A stretch of 64,000 nt of DNA from Rhodovulum strictum (lineage in GTDB: Bacteria > Pseudomonadota > Alphaproteobacteria > Rhodobacterales > Rhodobacteraceae), in contig NZ_WJPO01000019.1 in the NCBI RefSeq assembly GCF_009649175.1, forward strand, positions 1 through 64,000, given 5' to 3'. The notes under the pieces were generated by a model. It was not told where the DNA came from. It searched no databases and saw nothing but the letters and a program-made list of their open reading frames with translations. The translations under genes and the position numbers were made by a program. Below, one piece after another: positions 47,676-55,280 of this stretch (positions are counted from its first letter, which is position 1; each line of letters begins with the position of its first letter).

Positions 47676-48050
47676 CTAGTGCGGCAACCGGCGCGCGCGG
47701 GTCCCACCCCGGCGGCGCGGCACCGGCAGGCTCAGGCCAAGCGGCCGCGGCGGTACGGCGAGCGAGGCGACAAGCAGAGCGCGGAATGTCGCCAGCGCGG
47801 GCGATGACGGCGCATCGGGGCCCAGACGCGCCAGCGCGGCGCGCGCCGCGGCCGCGTAGTCGCACCCGCCCGGCAGCCCGCCCAGCCATTGCATGAAGCC
47901 AAGCTGCCCGGTCTCGCGCCCGCACGCGGGGTCGCGGTCACGCGCCTGCATCTGCAACAGGACCAGTTCAAGCATCATCGGGCGGTCCACCGCCCCCCGG
48001 GCGGGCTGGTCCTCTGGCAGCGGGCGCCGCCCGGCAGGTCGATCGGTCAT
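47676..48050 (-). CDS. Small protein of unknown function upstream of cobZ
   Basis: A 124 aa protein I cannot assign. It ends one base before the cobZ start and is the first gene behind a cobalamin riboswitch, so it is probably made with CobZ. Visible features are a Pro/Arg-rich N-terminus, a helical core (MMLELVLLQMQARDRDPACG, GFMQWLGGLPGGCDYAAAAR) with two cysteines, and a very basic C-terminus. It has no signal peptide. A role in the CobZ step is inferred from position only. Confidence 0.65.
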   Translation of the reverse strand: MTDRPAGRRPLPEDQPARGAVDRPMMLELVLLQMQARDRDPACGRETGQLGFMQWLGGLPGGCDYAAAARAALARLGPDAPSSPALATFRALLVASLAVPPRPLGLSLPVPRRRGGTRARRLPH

Positions 48051-48098
48051 CGGACTCTCCTTTCCGGGGCACCCCGCCCGGGTTGAACAGGTCGTGAC

Positions 48099-48275
48099 GA
48101 TGGCAGGTCTCCTGACTTGCGGGTCGTGGCGTTTCCCGATCCTTCCCGGGCCGCTGGCCCAGTGGTCGCTTCGGGGGACGCTCGCCGCCTACAGTTGCGG
48201 GGGCAGTTGCGGACTTGCCGAAGACCCGGCGCACCGCATTCCCTTTTCACCCGCGGATCGTGGACCGCGGGAACC
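48099..48275 (-). promoter_or_regulatory. Cobalamin riboswitch ahead of the cobZ operon
   Basis: On the minus strand: GGGTGAAAAGGGAATGCGG near 48251-48233, GCCCCCGCAACTGTAGGCGG containing the B12 box, ACCACTGG, GGGAAGGATCGGG, and CGCAAGTCAGGAGACCTGCC ending at 48102. It precedes the small unknown gene at 48050 and cobZ. It fills most of the 332-base gap between 48051 and 48382. Confidence 0.92.
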
Positions 48276-48382
48276 ATCGGCGCCCGGAATAGCCCGCAAA
48301 ACGTGCGCAGGTCAACGCAGTCGGGGGCAGGGGGGTATGTTGTGGCGCGGTGTCCCCGAGAGGGCGCGCGCGGCCCGGCGGC

Positions 48383-50149
48383 TCAGTGGATCAGGCGGGT
48401 GATCCGGCGCAGCGCCACGCGGCGGTTCAGGGGTTCGGCCTGCAATGTCGGAACCTTCAGGAACCGCTTGCCGTAGCCCTGCACCACCATGTTCTCGGGC
48501 GGGACGCCGAAGAACTGGGTCAGCGCCAGCGCCACCGATTCCGCCCGGCGGTCCGAAAGCGCGAGGTTGAAGGCGGCGCTGCCGGTGGCGTCGGTATGTC
48601 CCTCGACCAGGAACAGCTCGCGCGGGTTCTCGGCGATCAGCGCGGTCATCACCCGGGCGAGATCGACGAGCTTCGCCGCCTCTGTCGGGCGCACCATGGC
48701 CGAGGCGGTTTCGAACAGGATCGGGTCCGTGGTGATCTCGGCCGCCAGATCGCGAACCTCGCGGATCTCGCGCACCTGGGCCAGGCTGAAGGTGCGCCCG
48801 ATCGGCTGCCGGTCGATCTCGGCCAGGATCGCGCGGAACAGCGCCGGGTCCGTCCCCGGCCGCAGCCGCAATTCGGCCACCTGCGGGGCGGGCAGAATGC
48901 TGACCTCGACCGGCTCGAACGGGCGGGTGTCGTCGAAGATCTGCATCCGGCTGCCGTCGTGCTCGACCCGTTCGCGGCGCAGCGTCCGCCCGGTGGCATC
49001 GCGGATCGTGACCAGCCGGGTGCCGTCCGGCCGGTCGATGGTGGTGATGGTCGACCCGTCGGCAAAGCGCTCGATGCGTTCGGTCACGCCCGGCCGGCGC
49101 AGGATCGCGTCGTCGTCACGCCACACAGCAAGGTCGCCGCCGCCACGGTCCACCACCACGCGGTCGTCCGAACTGGCGACGACACGATTGTTGGCGACGA
49201 TCATTCCCACCGCCAGTGTCCCGAGCGCGACGAGACCGGCGCGCTCCAGATCGCTCATGCCCCGGTCGCGGCGCGCCTCGCGCGGGGCGCTGGTCGAGAT
49301 CGTGCTGGTGAACTCCTCGTCGGCGCCGCGGCTGGTTTCCTCGGTGACGACACGCGCCGTGACCTCGACCTCTGTGGCCGGGGCGGTGGCCTCGGGCAGG
49401 GCCGCCGCCGCGGGCAGCGCCGGGGCAACCGCCTCGGCGCCGACATCGTCCCCGGCGGTGTCCGCGGCAACAAGCGCGGGCCGCGCCTGTGACCCGAGTG
49501 CACGGTCCAGCGTGTCAAGCGCCTCGGCCACTTCGGGCGTGGCGGTCAGCACCTCCAGCACGGCGGCCTCCTCGACCGTGGGCTTGGGCGCGGGTTCGGG
49601 CGGCGGCGCGAAGGTGCCCGACGCCATGGGCGCCTCGGCTGGCACAAGTTCGGGTGCGATCTCGGTGACGGGTTCGGGCGCTGGCATGGGCGGTGCAGCC
49701 TCCGGCGGCGGGGCCGGTTCGGGCGCGGGGTCCGGGCTATCAGGTTCGGGGGCCGGTGCGGGCGCGGCCAAGGGCTGCGGCGCAGGCTCGGGCGGGGCAT
49801 CCTCGACCGGCGCGGCCTCGGGGGCCGGGTCCGCAATCCCGGACGGCAGGGCCTCTGGCTCGGCAGCCAAGGGTTCGGGTTCGGGCACGGGTTCAGGGTC
49901 GGGCTCCGGAACGAGCTCGGGCATGATTTCGGGCGCGGGATCGAGGCCAAGAAGCTCCGCACAGCCTTCGAGGCCCGGATCGGCATCGCAGATACCGGCC
50001 TGCAACAGCAGCGCATCGCAGCCCTCGCCGTCGGGATCGGCCCGGCATGCCTCGAGCGCGGGGCTAGCTTGCGCGGCCAGATGACCCGGCTGCAACAGCG
50101 ACAGCGAAAGCGTCAGGGCGGTCGAGGTCTTCCAGAGCGGGCGGTGCAT
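48383..50149 (-). CDS. OmpA-family outer membrane protein with a Pro/Glu-rich linker
   Basis: A 588 aa exported protein from the ATG at 50149: signal peptide (MHRPLWKTSTALTLSLSLLQ then PGHLAAQA), a short Cys-containing segment with six Cys between about residues 35 and 65, a long Pro/Glu/Ala linker (about 70-190), a hydrophobic helix (GLVALGTLAVGMIVANN) and a C-terminal OmpA peptidoglycan-binding domain (LFLVEGHTDATGSAAFNLAL, DRRAESVALALTQFFGV). It probably ties an envelope structure to the cell wall. It separates the cob and arsenic regions and seems unrelated to both. Confidence 0.85.
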   Translation of the reverse strand: MHRPLWKTSTALTLSLSLLQPGHLAAQASPALEACRADPDGEGCDALLLQAGICDADPGLEGCAELLGLDPAPEIMPELVPEPDPEPVPEPEPLAAEPEALPSGIADPAPEAAPVEDAPPEPAPQPLAAPAPAPEPDSPDPAPEPAPPPEAAPPMPAPEPVTEIAPELVPAEAPMASGTFAPPPEPAPKPTVEEAAVLEVLTATPEVAEALDTLDRALGSQARPALVAADTAGDDVGAEAVAPALPAAAALPEATAPATEVEVTARVVTEETSRGADEEFTSTISTSAPREARRDRGMSDLERAGLVALGTLAVGMIVANNRVVASSDDRVVVDRGGGDLAVWRDDDAILRRPGVTERIERFADGSTITTIDRPDGTRLVTIRDATGRTLRRERVEHDGSRMQIFDDTRPFEPVEVSILPAPQVAELRLRPGTDPALFRAILAEIDRQPIGRTFSLAQVREIREVRDLAAEITTDPILFETASAMVRPTEAAKLVDLARVMTALIAENPRELFLVEGHTDATGSAAFNLALSDRRAESVALALTQFFGVPPENMVVQGYGKRFLKVPTLQAEPLNRRVALRRITRLIH

Positions 50150-50312
50150 TGCGATTTCTCCCTTCGGTCGACCCTTGATAGCGGCCCGCAGGGATGTCGC
50201 GAAATCAGCTTTTCGTGCGGCTTTTCGATCGGCAAGCGCTGCCCCCGGATCGGGTTTCGCCCGCGCGCCGCCGTGCAAATCGTCGCAAGCCCGCCCTCAA
50301 GGGTGCGTGACC

Positions 50313-50870
50313 TCAGAAGGCGCGAAGCATCGGGCCGGGAGGCCATGCCGACCGGCCGGCGACGGGCGCGCGCAGCACGGGCAGAACCCAGTCCAGCAGG
50401 GCCTGATGCCGTGGCAGCACCGCAGAGCCGAGCCCGTCGGTGAAGTCGAGAAACGCCTCGAGGTTGAGATCGTTCACGCCGACGATCACGGGGACATCAT
50501 TGCCGATCGCCTCGGCAATGACCGTGCGGAATCCGCGTCCCTGTGCCTCGAGCTTGCCGAACTTGTTGACGATCAGCAGTTCGGTCCCGCGCGACAGGGC
50601 GCGGCCGACCTCGAACGCCGCCGCCTCGAGGGCATCGGCATCCAGACGGCAGCCACGCGAACCCGCCCCGAGGGATTGCGAGATGCGATAGACCGTGCCA
50701 CCGGGCAGAACCCGAAGATACATGTCGCAAGGGTGCCGGTCCGGTCCGGCGGCTTCGGTCTGGACCAGGCCCGCGACGCTGATGCCCCGGCCCGTCAGCT
50801 CCTGTGCAAGCTGGTGGAACAGAAGACCGGCATCGCCGCGGCCCGGCAGCATGGTGTAGGCGAGTTTCAC
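50313..50870 (-). CDS. DUF2478 P-loop-like protein at the end of the arsenite oxidase genes
   Basis: A protein of about 185 aa. I favour the GTG at 50870 (MKLAYTMLPGRGDAGLLFHQ) because AAGGGA lies upstream; an ATG 18 bases earlier would add six residues. DUF2478 proteins have a NTPase-like fold. Here PGRGD replaces a classical P-loop, and ELLIVNKFGKLEAQGRGFRT is well kept. The family is often found by molybdate transport or molybdoenzyme genes; its place directly after aioA fits a molybdenum-related role, which is inferred. Confidence 0.72.
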   Translation of the reverse strand: MKLAYTMLPGRGDAGLLFHQLAQELTGRGISVAGLVQTEAAGPDRHPCDMYLRVLPGGTVYRISQSLGAGSRGCRLDADALEAAAFEVGRALSRGTELLIVNKFGKLEAQGRGFRTVIAEAIGNDVPVIVGVNDLNLEAFLDFTDGLGSAVLPRHQALLDWVLPVLRAPVAGRSAWPPGPMLRAF

Positions 50871-50933
50871 TCCGCAAGATCCCTTCATCCGACAGGTCAG
50901 CCGCCCGTCCCGACACCGGAACGGGCGCGGGGC

Positions 50934-53390
50934 TCAGAGTTCGACCTCCCATGACTTGAAGCTGACCTTCGCCATTGCGGGGCTCGGATCGGCGATCTTG
51001 CGGATGTTGGCCCAGGTCTGCTTGTAGTTCGGCAGGACCAGTTCGTTCACCCCGGCATTGATGACGTTGCCCTGGCTGCCCGAGGGCGCGCCGAACAGCA
51101 TGAAGGTCTCGCCCCGCCGCGCGGTCGGTTCGAGATAGGCCATCGCCTGGGTGGCGCCGACATCGTTGAAGACCTCGACCATGTCGCCGTTCTTCAAGCC
51201 CAGTTCCGCCGCATCCTCGGGATTGATCTGGATGAAGGGCAGGGGGAAGCGGTCGATCACGAAATCGTTGTCCTGATCGAGGAACCAGTTCTGCCAGTTC
51301 AGGTTCGAGCGGCCATTGTTGATCAGGAACCGGTAATTCGCCTTCTGCTGGGCCTTGCCCGGCGCCTGAAGCCCGCGCCACGCAGCAAGGCAGAACCGCG
51401 CCTTGCCATCCGCCGACCCGAACGTGCCGTCGCTGTAAAGCCGCCTGGTGCCTACCAGCTTGCCGTCCTGAAAGCCCGTGACCGGTTCCTGCACGCCGTT
51501 GTTTCCCATGGCGCGCAGCCGGTCATAGGTCACGTCCGGGTTGGCGGTGTGATAGCCGTCCATGAAGGCGTCTTCCTCGGTCTGCCAGTCATAGCCCCTG
51601 AACCGGTCGGCATAGGCGTCGCGCCCCTGTTCGCGCAGCACCCGTTCGAGATGTTGGGCAATCCCCGCCGCGATCAGGCAGTCGGGCCTGGACGATCCGG
51701 GCCCGTCCATGTATTTCTCGGTCAGCCTGAGCCGCCTTTCGCCGTTCATCGAGGTCAGGTTCATTTCGCCCGACTCGACGGCCGGCAGGATCACATGCGC
51801 GGCCTGTCCGATCTGGGTGTGGATCACGTCCATGTTGACGACGAAAAGGCCGCCGGCCTCGATGGCGCCGACGATGGCATCCACCATCTGCTCGCGCGTG
51901 GCCCCGGCGCGGGCGTCCATCGCGTCCTTCACCATGTTGCTGCGGCGGTTGTAGACGCGCTTGAACTCGGACGCGTTCAGCGTGGTCTTGTAGTGATCCA
52001 CGGCCCAGACATGGTGGACCTTGCCGAGCCCGGCAATCACCAGTTGGTCGAGATAGGGGGCCGGGCGGCCCACATGGGCGTCGGAGGGGCGGAAATACCC
52101 CTCCTGATGGCCGCCCAGACGGCAGACGCCGCCACCCTCGCGGCCCACATTGCCGGTGGCAAGCGCGATGTTCACCAGCGCGCCGATGGTGGGATAGTTG
52201 TCATTGCCCCAGATCACCCCCTTTTCGTAGGCGATGGCGCATTTCCGGCGCGATCCGTCGGCATGGGGCCGGGCGATCCATTCGGCGGCCTTGACGATAT
52301 CGGCCTCGGCCACGCCGCAGATTTCGGCCGCCTCGGCGGCGGAGATCCGGCAGGCCGCGCGCGCGGCCTCGAACGAGCCGAGCGCCGTGGGATGCGCCTC
52401 GTCCTGTGGTTGGGCCACCTCGCCCGGATAGGTCGAGGCCGCGATGAAACCGGCATCCACCCAGCCCTGATCGGCGATATGCGTGAAGATCGCGTTGGCC
52501 AGCGCAAGATCGGTGCCCGGCGCAATCTGAAGGTGCAGCACGTTCTCGGCCCCGGCCGCCTCCTCGCAGGCGTTCACGGTGACCGTGCGGCGGGGATCGA
52601 CCACGACCACCCGCGCCCCGTTCCGCATCCCCGGGATCATGTGGTTCAGGAACAGGTTCGTCTGGCATTCCAGCGGGTTGGTGCCGACCAGAACGAGGGT
52701 GTCGGTGATCTGGTAATCCTCGTAGGCGTTGTTCAACTCGCCCACGCCCATGTCGCGGGTGGAATGGACCTCGGAATTATAGGCCGGACGGTTGTGGATG
52801 CGGCAGTTCCGGACCTTCATGCTGTCGAAATAGAGCTTGCCGGTGCCCCAGGTGTTCTCGTAGCCGCCCGCCGAGCCGCCATGGTCGAACATCGACACGA
52901 AAAGATCGTCCTCGTTGTCGATGTCGGTCACCCGCGCCGTCACCCGCGCCACCAGATCCAGCGCATCCTCCCAGGTGGTGGGTTGCCAGGTGCCATAGCG
53001 CCAGACCAGCGGATCGGTCAGGCGCTGCTGCTGGGTGCCGGTGACATCGGAGCGGCGGTTCTCGGCGATCCGGGCGCCGCGGACCGAGCCGAGGCCCGAA
53101 TTCACCGAACAGCCCATGTCGGGCTTGATGACCAGATGCACGTCGCGCCCGTCCTGCTTGACGACATTGTACATCGAGGGCGCATACCAGGCCTCGGTCT
53201 CGGTTTCCTGCTGACGAGAGAGATCCACGCCCAGCCAGTTCTCGCCGGGTGCGGTGCCGCCCTGCCGGTTCAGCGGCCAAGTGTAGGCCTTGTAGCCGCA
53301 ACCGACGATGCAGTAATGGCAGGTGACGTTGAATTCCCTTGCATCCGCCGGGATGATCGGCAGGCGGTCGATGAAACGCTTGTAGGCCAT
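50934..53390 (-). CDS. aioA: Arsenite oxidase large subunit AioA
   Basis: Molybdenum-bis-pterin catalytic subunit that oxidises arsenite to arsenate. The 818 aa length fits AioA. The N-terminal CHYCIVGCGYKAY (Cys24, 27 and 31) carries the [3Fe-4S] cluster. Family stretches follow: DMGCSVNSGLGSVRGARIAE, NPLECQTNLFLNHMIPGMRN, YPTIGALVNIALATGNVGRE, and QGNVINAGVNELVLPNYKQT. It has no signal peptide and must be exported with the Tat-signal-bearing AioB encoded 12 bases upstream. Confidence 0.96.
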   Translation of the reverse strand: MAYKRFIDRLPIIPADAREFNVTCHYCIVGCGYKAYTWPLNRQGGTAPGENWLGVDLSRQQETETEAWYAPSMYNVVKQDGRDVHLVIKPDMGCSVNSGLGSVRGARIAENRRSDVTGTQQQRLTDPLVWRYGTWQPTTWEDALDLVARVTARVTDIDNEDDLFVSMFDHGGSAGGYENTWGTGKLYFDSMKVRNCRIHNRPAYNSEVHSTRDMGVGELNNAYEDYQITDTLVLVGTNPLECQTNLFLNHMIPGMRNGARVVVVDPRRTVTVNACEEAAGAENVLHLQIAPGTDLALANAIFTHIADQGWVDAGFIAASTYPGEVAQPQDEAHPTALGSFEAARAACRISAAEAAEICGVAEADIVKAAEWIARPHADGSRRKCAIAYEKGVIWGNDNYPTIGALVNIALATGNVGREGGGVCRLGGHQEGYFRPSDAHVGRPAPYLDQLVIAGLGKVHHVWAVDHYKTTLNASEFKRVYNRRSNMVKDAMDARAGATREQMVDAIVGAIEAGGLFVVNMDVIHTQIGQAAHVILPAVESGEMNLTSMNGERRLRLTEKYMDGPGSSRPDCLIAAGIAQHLERVLREQGRDAYADRFRGYDWQTEEDAFMDGYHTANPDVTYDRLRAMGNNGVQEPVTGFQDGKLVGTRRLYSDGTFGSADGKARFCLAAWRGLQAPGKAQQKANYRFLINNGRSNLNWQNWFLDQDNDFVIDRFPLPFIQINPEDAAELGLKNGDMVEVFNDVGATQAMAYLEPTARRGETFMLFGAPSGSQGNVINAGVNELVLPNYKQTWANIRKIADPSPAMAKVSFKSWEVEL

Positions 53391-53402
53391 TGTTATCCCC
53401 CC

Positions 53403-53918
53403 TCAGGCATCCAGCACGTTCGACAGACGGCCATAGATCAGCTCGTCCACGCCCTCTGCATGGATGTCGCCCTTGTCGTCCACGCGAAGTTCGAACTGCG
53501 GCAGGTTCTGGGTGGCGTGACCCCAGACTTCCTGCCCGCCCGCCTCGCAGTCGAAGCGTGAGTAGTGGCCGGGGCAGTTCAAGGTGCGGTCGGCGGCGTG
53601 GTACTGAAGCTGCCAGCCCTTGTGCGGGCAAAGCGTCGAGAACGCGACGATGTCGCCATCCGGCCCCACACCGCCCATGACGGCGCGCCCCAGCTTGAGC
53701 AGCACGCCCGGGCTGTCGGCATCGGGATAGGCGATTTCAAGGGGCATATCGACCGCCAGATCGGCGATGTTCGCCAGCCGGTTCGACGGATATTCCACCC
53801 GGGCCAGGCTGCGCGCCCGGGCCTGGTTCGCGGGCATCACCGTTGCCGCCGCAGCCCCGATCAGGCTGCCGCGCAGGAACTGGCGGCGGCCGGCATCGAC
53901 CATCCGTTTGCATGTCAT
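53403..53918 (-). CDS. aioB: Arsenite oxidase small subunit AioB (Rieske protein)
   Basis: A 171 aa Rieske [2Fe-2S] subunit that takes electrons from AioA. The start at 53918 has GGGAGGA upstream. A Tat signal, AGRRQFLRGSLIGAAAATVM, directs folded export. The cluster ligands are CPHKGW and CPGHYSRF. A longer frame upstream overlaps the regulatory region and is not used. It is followed by aioA. The leader upstream contains a TATGAT -10-like box and an inverted repeat. Confidence 0.95.
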   Translation of the reverse strand: MTCKRMVDAGRRQFLRGSLIGAAAATVMPANQARARSLARVEYPSNRLANIADLAVDMPLEIAYPDADSPGVLLKLGRAVMGGVGPDGDIVAFSTLCPHKGWQLQYHAADRTLNCPGHYSRFDCEAGGQEVWGHATQNLPQFELRVDDKGDIHAEGVDELIYGRLSNVLDA

Positions 53919-53948
53919 GGAACAGTCCTCCCTTACTGTCTGAGCGCC

Positions 53949-53954
53949 ATCATA
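53949..53954 (-). promoter_or_regulatory. Possible -10 box of the aioBA promoter
   Basis: TATGAT on the minus strand (five of six matches to TATAAT), 31 bases before the aioB start. The -35 region (CGCGGA after 17 bases) is poor, as in activator-dependent promoters. I found no clean GG-N10-GC sigma-54 site between 53919 and 54035. Confidence 0.35.
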
Positions 53955-54035
53955 GGGGGAATGACCCGCACTCCGCGACCGGCCAGGATCGCTTTCCGCA
54001 GCGCGGCAAGTCATTGAAAACGAAGGGCTGCGCGC

Positions 54036-54057
54036 GATGTTCGGAAATCCGAACATC
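54036..54057. promoter_or_regulatory. Inverted repeat upstream of aioB, candidate AioR site
   Basis: GATGTTCGGA (54036-54045) and TCCGAACATC (54048-54057) are exact inverted copies two bases apart. The centre is about 129 bases before the aioB start and 12 bases past the aioR stop. No T-run follows on either strand, so an activator site is likelier than a terminator. Confidence 0.5.
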
Positions 54058-54068
54058 CGGGCGGCGGA

Positions 54069-55280
54069 TTACAGGCCCAGCTTCTGCATCTTTTCCCAGA
54101 GCGTGGTGCGCGAGACGTTTAGCTGGCGCGCCGCCTCGCCCACCTGACCGCGGGTGCGTTCCAGCGCGGCAAGGATCAGGTCACGCTCGGCGGCCTCGCG
54201 CCCCTCGGCAAGCGTGGGTAGCGCCGCCCCCAGCCGCCGTTCGGGGAACAGGTCGGCGGGCTGAAGCATCCCGTCCTGCGCCAGCGCGCAGGCCTGCACC
54301 ACGCGGGCGCGCAGCTCGCGCCCGTTATCGGGCCAGTCATGCGCCCGCAGCGCCGCCTCGGCCAGCGCCGAAAGCCGCAACCGCCCGCCGGGTGGCGCCG
54401 CCTGCCGCGACAGGATTTCCTGCGTCAGCCAGACCGCATCCCCGGGCCGGTCGCGCAGCGGCGGGATCGGGATCGTGCCGGCCGAGAGCGCCGCCAGCAG
54501 GTCGGCCCGGAAGCCGCCCGCATCGCGCAGCCCGGCCAGGCCCGGACCGCAGGTCGCCACCAGCCGTCCGGCAAACCCGGCGCGCAGCCAGCCCAGAAGG
54601 GCCGTCTGGGCGGCAGCGTCAAGGCGTTCGGCCCCGACGAGGACAAGGGTTCCCTCGCCCGTCGCGGCGACCGCCGCCGACAGCGCCGCCGCATGGTCGG
54701 GTTCGCGGGCCAGGTTGACCACGGCCATGGGCGCGGCGCGGCGATCGGACAGCGCATGCAGGCGCTGCGCAACCCGGATCTTGCCGGTTCCGGGCGGCCC
54801 CTGCACCAGAACCGGACCGGATCCGGCAGCCATGCGCGCGATCAGATCCTCCAGTTGCCGCGCTGCGGACGAAATGCCCAGCAGCGGCGGCAGCGCCTGC
54901 TCGTCGCGGGGGCTGATGAGCAGGCGCAACCGGTCGAGGAAGACGCCCATCTCGAAGGGCTTGGTGATGTAGTCGGCCGCCCCCGCCCGCATCAGCCGCA
55001 CCGCCTGGTCGATCTCGCCCTGGCCGGTGATGAACAGGAAGGGCGGCGGGGTCGAGGTCTGGCAGAGCGTGGTGAAGACCTCTTCGCCGCTGCCATCGGG
55101 CAGGCGGATGTCGCAGATCACCACGTCCACGGCCGCGCGGGGCGACCGTATCGCGGGCACGGCGCGCGCGGCGCTGCGCAGCCAGGACACCCTGGCATTC
55201 TCGATCTCTAGCCGCTGGACGATCGAGGCGCCGATGATCGGGTCATCCTCGACCAGCACGATATGCGCCCCCCCGAACAT
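54069..55280 (-). CDS. aioR: Response regulator AioR-like, NtrC family with degenerate AAA+ domain
   Basis: A 403 aa regulator with receiver domain (about 1-120: VLVEDDPIIG, phospho-acceptor in ICDIRLPDGSG, TKPF), a central AAA+-like domain and a C-terminal Fis-type helix-turn-helix (GQVGEAARQLNVSRTTLWEK). The central domain keeps a P-loop-like GPPGTGK but has no GAFTGA motif, and Walker B reads GTLVLVGAERL without the usual acidic pair. It is therefore unlikely to drive sigma-54 polymerase. Rhodobacter capsulatus NtrC, which also lacks GAFTGA, works with the main sigma factor. Start overlaps the aioS stop by one base. Confidence 0.88.
   Translation of the reverse strand: MFGGAHIVLVEDDPIIGASIVQRLEIENARVSWLRSAARAVPAIRSPRAAVDVVICDIRLPDGSGEEVFTTLCQTSTPPPFLFITGQGEIDQAVRLMRAGAADYITKPFEMGVFLDRLRLLISPRDEQALPPLLGISSAARQLEDLIARMAAGSGPVLVQGPPGTGKIRVAQRLHALSDRRAAPMAVVNLAREPDHAAALSAAVAATGEGTLVLVGAERLDAAAQTALLGWLRAGFAGRLVATCGPGLAGLRDAGGFRADLLAALSAGTIPIPPLRDRPGDAVWLTQEILSRQAAPPGGRLRLSALAEAALRAHDWPDNGRELRARVVQACALAQDGMLQPADLFPERRLGAALPTLAEGREAAERDLILAALERTRGQVGEAARQLNVSRTTLWEKMQKLGL

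Noticed and set aside
53919-54035. Sigma-54 promoter before aioB
   Set aside because: TGGCC and GTGC blocks are present but not at the required GG-N10-GC spacing. I did not force a match.
53919-54056. A longer AioB starting at 54056
   Set aside because: The extra 46 residues would place the Tat signal inside the protein and cover the regulatory inverted repeat. The ATG at 53918 has a strong ribosome site.
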